From assembly GCA_024404215.1 (NCBI GenBank), contig JAKSQI010000042.1, forward strand, positions 1 through 10,955: 10,955 bases of DNA, read 5' to 3'. Positions 6,424-10,955 of this stretch are shown piece by piece (within the stretch, counting starts at the first letter, position 1; each line of letters starts with the position of its first letter). Under the pieces are notes generated by a model that was given only the letters and a program-made list of their open reading frames with translations, ran no database searches and had not been told where the DNA came from. The position numbers and the translations under genes are program-made. The stretch comes from Oscillospiraceae bacterium. GTDB taxonomy: Bacteria; Bacillota; Clostridia; Oscillospirales; Oscillospiraceae.

Positions 6424-7368
6424 ATGTCAAAATACATTCTGAAAAGAATTGTAATGGCTTTGGTTACGCTGTTGATTATCATCTTCCTTTTGTTTATTCT
6501 TGTTCGCATTATGCCCGGTAATCCCTTCCCTTCTGAGCGAATGAGTGATGAACAGATAGCAAACCGCCGTGCCGAGATGGGTTTGGATGACCCTGTTTTG
6601 GTTCAATTCTTCCGCTACATGAAAAACCTCACCAAAGGCGATTTCGGTAAAGGGTCTTCCCTTTATAATGGTGCGCCTATTAACACCGTAATGACCACCT
6701 GTGTATCCAATTCCTTCCGTATTGGTGGTTTGGCCATTCTCTTTGGTACCTTTGTAGGCTTGCTGCTTGGTATTTGTGCTGCACTGAACCGCGGCCGTTT
6801 TCTGGATGGCTTCTGTACGGTTGTTTCCATAATTGGTGTCTGCGTCCCCTCTTATGTATTTCTCATCTTCCTTCAGTATTTCTTTTCCTATAAGATTTCC
6901 TTCTTTCCCTACTTTTTCCAGAGCTCACAGTTCTTCTTCAGTTCCATCATTCCCGCTGTTTCACTCAGCTTGCTGACTCTTTCCACCATTTCTCGCTTCA
7001 CCCGAAACGAGATGGTTGAGGTTATGGACAGTGATTATGTTCGCCTGGCTGAGTCTAAGGGCATGTATGGCTCCACTTTGGTATTCCGTCACGTACTGCG
7101 TAATGCTTTGATTCCCATTGTTACGGTTCTGGCTCCCTTAATTGTTGACTTGCTGACCGGTGCTTTGGTTGTTGAAAAGATTTACGGTATTAATGGTATT
7201 GGTAAGCTGATGGTAGATTCCATTGCCGGTGATGGTGTAGACTATAACTATGTTCTGGCCCTCGGTATTCTATATTCCAGTCTTTATATCGGTATCATGC
7301 TTGTGGTTGATATTCTGTATGGTGTTCTCGACCCCAGAATCCGTGTTTCTGCAAAGGGGGATGCCTAA
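6424..7368 (+). CDS. oppB: Oligopeptide ABC transporter, permease OppB
   Basis: This 314-residue inner permease subunit has about six membrane helices. The first (about 9-29) is followed by the family's conserved RIMPGNPF motif and an external loop containing MGLDDPVLVQFFRYMKNLTKGDFG. The cytoplasmic EAA loop that contacts the ATPases lies at about 195-226: EMVEVMDSDYVRLAESKG, ending in FRHVLRNALIP. The C-terminal VLDPRIR is characteristic of DppB/OppB. The ATG at 6424 is chosen because AAAGGA (6409-6414) is nine bases upstream. An in-frame TTG at 6415 touches this site. It forms the channel together with OppC, whose ATG follows directly after the oppB stop codon. Confidence 0.95.
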   Translation: MSKYILKRIVMALVTLLIIIFLLFILVRIMPGNPFPSERMSDEQIANRRAEMGLDDPVLVQFFRYMKNLTKGDFGKGSSLYNGAPINTVMTTCVSNSFRIGGLAILFGTFVGLLLGICAALNRGRFLDGFCTVVSIIGVCVPSYVFLIFLQYFFSYKISFFPYFFQSSQFFFSSIIPAVSLSLLTLSTISRFTRNEMVEVMDSDYVRLAESKGMYGSTLVFRHVLRNALIPIVTVLAPLIVDLLTGALVVEKIYGINGIGKLMVDSIAGDGVDYNYVLALGILYSSLYIGIMLVVDILYGVLDPRIRVSAKGDA

Positions 7369-8412
7369 ATGAATAAAAATGTTCCCGTGACAAGTGCAGC
7401 TGAAGCTGCTGCTTATGTGCCACAGCCCGGTGATTTCGCTTTTCTGGGTGACCGTGATATTAACACGGACCACAACTTTGCTTCTCAGGGCTACTGGAAG
7501 GGCGTTATCATCCACTTTTTCCGAAACAAGAGAGCCGTTGTCGGCTTGATTATTGTTGCAGCTATTTTGGTTTTGGCCATACTTGGGCCTGTCATGAACA
7601 GCTACGGGTATAAGGATATTGTTGCCTATACCAATGCGGATGGCAAGCAGATTACCGCCGGCAGCCTGTCGCCCCGCGTTCCTTTCCTGCATAAGCTTTT
7701 TACCGGCGATGACTATGCTGACAGCTTCGCTGACCGCACCTTCCTTTTTGGTACGGATGCGCTGGGCCGTGATTTGTGGACCAGAACCTGGCAAGGCGCC
7801 AGAATCTCTCTGCTGATTGCTTTCGTTACCATTATCATTGACATGATTGTTGGTATGAGCTACGGCTTGATTTCCGGCTTCTTTGGCGGAAAAATCGACA
7901 TTGTCATGCAGCGAATTGTTGAGATTTTTAACAGCATTCCCCGTCTGGTTATTGTATCCGTTTTGGCCATTGTCATGGCTAAGGGTATTGGATTGGTTAT
8001 TGTAGCTTTACTGCTGACAGAATGGATCGGCATGAGTAAAATTGCCCGTGCTGAAATGCTGAAAATCAAGGAGCAGGAATACGTCCTTGCCAGCCGCACC
8101 TTAGGTGCCGGAAGCTTCCATATCATTTTTAAGCAGATTCTTCCCAATACCATTGGTCCTATCATTACTCAGGTTATGTTCTCCATCCCTACTGCCATTT
8201 TCACGGAAGCTTTTCTGAGCTTTGTTGGTGTAGGTATTGTTCTGCCCCAGTGCTCCATTGGTTCTTTGATTGAAGATGGTTTCAATAACATCACTACACT
8301 TCCCTATCAGATTCTGCCGCCTATTGTGGTGCTGGCTTTGCTGATGCTGGGATTCAACTTCATCGGCGACGGCTTGCGTGAGGCTCTTGCTCCCAAGCTG
8401 GAAGACATGTAA
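7369..8412 (+). CDS. oppC: Oligopeptide ABC transporter, permease OppC
   Basis: This 347-residue second permease subunit begins with a cytoplasmic stretch (1-48) including a GYWKGVIIHFFRNKRAVVGL segment typical of OppC. A first helix follows (about 56-73), then an extracytoplasmic loop. The FLFGTDALGRDLWTRTWQGARISLLIA signature (125-151) starts the transport domain. The EAA loop is at about 224-260 (KIARAEMLKIKEQEYVLASRTLGA, then ILPNTIGP). FLSFVGVGI and the C-terminal GDGLREALAPKL complete the family pattern. The external loop at 74-125 is somewhat longer than in short DppC forms. The ribosome binding site AGGGGG lies inside the end of oppB, eight bases before the ATG, and the genes abut with no gap, so they should be translationally coupled. 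Confidence 0.95.
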   Translation: MNKNVPVTSAAEAAAYVPQPGDFAFLGDRDINTDHNFASQGYWKGVIIHFFRNKRAVVGLIIVAAILVLAILGPVMNSYGYKDIVAYTNADGKQITAGSLSPRVPFLHKLFTGDDYADSFADRTFLFGTDALGRDLWTRTWQGARISLLIAFVTIIIDMIVGMSYGLISGFFGGKIDIVMQRIVEIFNSIPRLVIVSVLAIVMAKGIGLVIVALLLTEWIGMSKIARAEMLKIKEQEYVLASRTLGAGSFHIIFKQILPNTIGPIITQVMFSIPTAIFTEAFLSFVGVGIVLPQCSIGSLIEDGFNNITTLPYQILPPIVVLALLMLGFNFIGDGLREALAPKLEDM

Positions 8413-8425
8413 GGAGGCGATATTC

Positions 8426-9508
8426 ATGGAAAAAGGAACAACCATTCTTGATATTAATAACCTTGATATCTCCTTCCGTACCAATGCCGGAAGCATTCAC
8501 GCCATCCGGGGTGTGAATTTAAAGCTTAGAAAAGGCGAAACCGTTGCCATTGTTGGCGAATCCGGTTCGGGTAAATCCGTTACCATGAAGGCGGCTACCG
8601 GCCTGCTGGACGGTAATGCTACCGTGAACAGCGGCGAGATTCTCTACACCTATGAGGATGAGCAGGGTAACATGGTTACCACAGACCTGCTGAAGCTGAG
8701 CAAAAAGGATATGCGTCGGAATTTCAATGGCAGGCATATTGCCATGGTATTTCAGGATCCTATGACCAGTTTGGACCCTACCATGCCCATTAGCAAGCAG
8801 ATTATGGAGGGTATGCTCATGCATACCGACATGAATAAGGAACAGGCTCATGCCAGAGCCATTGAACTGCTGAATCTGGTTGGGATTACCGATGCGGAAA
8901 AGCGTATGAAGAATTATCCCCATCAGCTTTCCGGCGGTATGCGCCAGCGTGTTGTTATTGCTATTGCCCTGGCCTCTAATCCGGATCTGCTTATTTGTGA
9001 TGAGCCGACTACTGCTTTGGATGTAACCATTCAGGCAAAGATTCTTGAGCTGATCAAGGACATTCAAGCCAAGCTTGGCCTTTCTGTAATCTACATTACC
9101 CACGACCTGGGCGTAGTTGCTAAGGTTGCTGACTATGTCAATGTTATGTATGCGGGCCGAATTATTGAAACGGGTTTGATTAACGAAATCTTCTATGACC
9201 CCAGACATCCTTACACCTGGGGACTTCTGTCTGCCATGCCGGACCTGGAAACCGATGATGCTCGTTTGTATTCCATACCCGGCAGTCCCCCTAACCTGCT
9301 GCATGAACCAAAGGGTGATGCCTTTGCTCCTCGCAATAGCTATGCTCTGGTCATTGATGAGAAAGTGGCTCCGCCCTTCTTTAAGATATCTGATACCCAC
9401 TATGCGGCAACCTGGTTGCTGCATCCGGACGCCCCCAAAACGGAAATGCCTGCTGAATTAAAGGCCCGTTTGGAGCGTTCCAGAAAGGAGGCCGGCTACC
9501 ATGGATAA
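8426..9508 (+). CDS. oppD: Oligopeptide ABC transporter, ATP-binding protein OppD
   Basis: This 360-residue cytoplasmic ATPase drives the OppBC channel. It has Walker A GESGSGKS (44-51), Q-loop Q110 in FQDPMTSLDP, signature LSGGMRQR (168-175), Walker B LLICDEP (188-194) with catalytic E193, and switch His226 in ITHDLG. The C-terminal oligo-HPY region begins near HPYTWGLLSAMPDLE. In many OppD/DppD proteins this region has four cysteines that can bind an iron-sulfur cluster. Here the matching positions are D298, N304, D311 and T329, so no cluster is expected. The ATG at 8426 has a consensus AAGGAGG eight bases before it. An upstream in-frame ATG at 8378 would lie inside oppC and is rejected. 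Its stop codon overlaps the start of oppF by eight bases. Confidence 0.95.
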   Translation: MEKGTTILDINNLDISFRTNAGSIHAIRGVNLKLRKGETVAIVGESGSGKSVTMKAATGLLDGNATVNSGEILYTYEDEQGNMVTTDLLKLSKKDMRRNFNGRHIAMVFQDPMTSLDPTMPISKQIMEGMLMHTDMNKEQAHARAIELLNLVGITDAEKRMKNYPHQLSGGMRQRVVIAIALASNPDLLICDEPTTALDVTIQAKILELIKDIQAKLGLSVIYITHDLGVVAKVADYVNVMYAGRIIETGLINEIFYDPRHPYTWGLLSAMPDLETDDARLYSIPGSPPNLLHEPKGDAFAPRNSYALVIDEKVAPPFFKISDTHYAATWLLHPDAPKTEMPAELKARLERSRKEAGYHG

Positions 9509-10427
9509 GCGTGAACCCTTACTGGTGGTGGATAAGCTGGTTCAGCATTTCCCTGTTTCCCGCAACTACACGGTAAAGGCTGTTAATGGAGTTTCTTTTA
9601 ATATCTATCCCGGTGAGACCTACGGCTTGGTTGGCGAATCCGGCTCCGGTAAAACGACCATCGGCCGCAGTATTATCCGTCTCTATGATCCGACATCCGG
9701 TACCATAACCTTCGATGGTGATGTCATTTCCGGTGGCATGGATAACAATACCCGCAACAAGCTCCGCAGAGACATGCAGATGATTTTCCAGGATCCTATG
9801 GCCAGCCTGAACCCCCGAAAAAAGGTGGAAAGCATTATAGGAGAAGGTTTGGATATTCATCATCGCTTCAGCAGTGAGGCGGAAAGAAACGAAATGATTT
9901 CTGCCATGCTGAAAAAGGTCGGGCTGTCCTCTGAGCATGCGGCTCGATACCCTCATCAGTTCTCAGGCGGTCAGCGTCAGCGCGTTGGAATTGCCCGCGC
10001 CCTGATTATGAACCCCAAGCTGATTATTGCCGATGAATGCATTTCCGCTCTGGATGTATCCATTCAGGCTCAGGTTGTCAATTTGATGAAGGATATTCAA
10101 GAAGACACCGGTTGTGCCTACCTCTTTATTGCTCACGACCTGAGCATGGTAAAGTACATTTCTGACCGAATTGGTGTATTGCACCTGGGCTACATGGTGG
10201 AAACCGGTACTACGGAGGAAATCTTTAACAATCCCATTCATCCCTATACCAAGAGCCTGCTGTCTGCGATTCCGCAGCCAAATCCCGTGCTGGAGAAGCA
10301 ACGGACCAGTATTACCTATGACTATAAGTCCAGCGGCATTGATTATGCCTCTGGCACCGAGCATTTGGTAGATGGTTCTCACATGGTTCTGGCAACGGAT
10401 GATGAGTTTGCAGCCTGGACTAAATAA
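9501..10427 (+). CDS. oppF: Oligopeptide ABC transporter, ATP-binding protein OppF
   Basis: This 308-residue partner ATPase of OppD has Walker A GESGSGKT (45-52), Q97 in FQDPMASLNP, signature FSGGQRQR (154-161) and Walker B LIIADEC (174-180), with E179 as the catalytic glutamate. Cys180 stands where most ABC proteins have proline. I believe this occurs in some Bacillota OppF proteins, and it does not touch a catalytic residue. Switch His212 is in AHDLS. The C-terminal NPIHPYTKSLLSAIPQPNPVLEKQR is the usual OppF tail, followed by a short family-specific extension. GGAGG (9487-9491) inside the end of oppD serves as ribosome binding site for the ATG at 9501. The eight-base overlap with oppD points to coupled translation and balanced heterodimer output. 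It is the last gene of the operon. Confidence 0.95.
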   Translation: MDKREPLLVVDKLVQHFPVSRNYTVKAVNGVSFNIYPGETYGLVGESGSGKTTIGRSIIRLYDPTSGTITFDGDVISGGMDNNTRNKLRRDMQMIFQDPMASLNPRKKVESIIGEGLDIHHRFSSEAERNEMISAMLKKVGLSSEHAARYPHQFSGGQRQRVGIARALIMNPKLIIADECISALDVSIQAQVVNLMKDIQEDTGCAYLFIAHDLSMVKYISDRIGVLHLGYMVETGTTEEIFNNPIHPYTKSLLSAIPQPNPVLEKQRTSITYDYKSSGIDYASGTEHLVDGSHMVLATDDEFAAWTK

Positions 10428-10430
10428 GTA

Positions 10431-10469
10431 AAAGGAAGGACTTTGACTAAGGTCAAGGTCCTTCCCTTT
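10431..10469 (+). terminator. Terminator after oppF, probably bidirectional
   Basis: GGAAGGACTTTGAC (10434-10447) pairs with GTCAAGGTCCTTCC (10452-10465), 14 bp with one G-U wobble and a four-base loop, followed by CTTTG. On the other strand the stem is followed by TTTT. It lies between two convergent genes and can serve both, though the plus-strand T-run is short. Confidence 0.8.
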
Positions 10470-10491
10470 GTATGATGGAATCTCAGTTTTA

Positions 10492-10955
10492 TTATTTTGT
10501 GCGGCCGGACAGATAGCGGGCTAGCCAGGACAGGAAACTGACGTCATTAAAGGCATCTTCCAGACTATTACAGGCCAGGCTTGTTTCTTCTTCAATGATC
10601 TCTCGGCAGCGGTCAAGACCGTAGAGATTAACAAAAGTGAACTTATGATTATCCTTGTCGCTTCCAATGGGCTTGCCTAATTCCTCCTCCGTGGAGGTTA
10701 CATCCAATACATCATCCTGTATCTGGAAGGCTAGACCCAAGGCTTCTCCATAAGCTCTGGCAGCTTTAAGCTGTTCCGGGCTGCCATCGGCGTAATACAC
10801 CCCGATTTCACAGGCAGCTATAATTAAAGCAGCTGTTTTGCGTTTGTGGATTTCGGTCAGCTCCTGCAGAGTGGGCTCTTTTCCCTCGGCGGCAATATCC
10901 AGGGCCTGTCCGCCGCAAATGCCCCGAAGACCGGCGGCCCGAGAGAGGGAGCGAA
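10492..10955 (-). CDS. ispA: Polyprenyl (farnesyl/geranyl) diphosphate synthase, partial: C-terminal part
   Basis: 153 codons of the C-terminal half are visible, and the gene continues beyond the right edge, so the start is not seen. The fragment shows ARAAGLRGICGGQALDIAAEGK, the HKRKTAALI block (usually KTGALI), and the second aspartate-rich motif FQIQDDVLDV. Together these mark a short-chain trans-isoprenyl diphosphate synthase of the FPP/GGPP type. These enzymes add isopentenyl diphosphate to allylic diphosphates, supplying precursors for undecaprenyl lipid and quinones. The first DDxxD motif, which governs chain length with its neighbours, lies outside the window, so product length cannot be assigned and the symbol is tentative. 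An internal GTG at 10798-10800 is not the start because the family pattern runs on unbroken upstream of it. It converges on oppF and shares the hairpin at 10431-10469. Confidence 0.93.
   Translation of the reverse strand, partial: RSLSRAAGLRGICGGQALDIAAEGKEPTLQELTEIHKRKTAALIIAACEIGVYYADGSPEQLKAARAYGEALGLAFQIQDDVLDVTSTEEELGKPIGSDKDNHKFTFVNLYGLDRCREIIEEETSLACNSLEDAFNDVSFLSWLARYLSGRTK

Noticed and set aside
9960..10045. Degenerate Walker B in OppF (DEC instead of DEP)
   Set aside because: The catalytic glutamate, signature motif and switch histidine are all present. The proline position is not catalytic, so there is no reason to call the ATPase inactive.

Overview
The window looks like a chromosomal segment of an anaerobic Bacillota, most likely class Clostridia. 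The signs are a T-box riboswitch, strong AGGAGG-type ribosome binding sites, sigma-A promoters, DUF4186 and MATE families typical of clostridia, and moderate GC. It holds nine protein-coding genes (one cut by the right edge), a complete T-box leader, and the first 47 bases of a group II intron cut by the left edge. I see no rRNA, tRNA, CRISPR array or phage genes.

Left part, minus strand (1-1725). A promoter near 316-345 drives a T-box leader (about 48-309). Its specifier codon reads TGG, which suggests tryptophan, and it has mutually exclusive antiterminator and terminator hairpins. Seven to eight bases after the terminator stem, inside its T-rich tail, a group IIC intron begins (47 down to 1, continuing outside). 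The regulated gene is outside the window. Upstream of the T-box and reading toward it are a GNAT acetyltransferase and, before that, an AlkD-like DNA alkylation repair protein with an extended -10 promoter.

Middle part, plus strand (1805-4560). A promoter at 1805-1832 starts a likely three-gene operon: MATE-family efflux pump, DUF4186 protein, EamA/DMT-family transporter. It ends at a perfect 11-bp hairpin.

Right part, plus strand (4615-10470). A near-consensus promoter (TTGAAA-17-TATAAT), with a perfect palindrome over the -10 box, drives an oligopeptide ABC transporter operon in the classical order oppA-oppB-oppC-oppD-oppF. A strong hairpin with a T-tract lies between oppA and oppB and probably sets high lipoprotein output relative to the membrane complex. 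OppA captures peptides outside the cell, OppB and OppC form the channel, and OppD and OppF hydrolyse ATP. A long hairpin separates oppF from a convergent polyprenyl diphosphate synthase gene that runs off the right edge.

The most interesting feature is the intron placed directly behind a tRNA-sensing terminator. The rest is mostly ordinary chromosomal content, with smaller oddities: a zinc-knuckle tail in the -1 frame behind the alkylation repair gene, and OppD having lost all its usual C-terminal cysteines.
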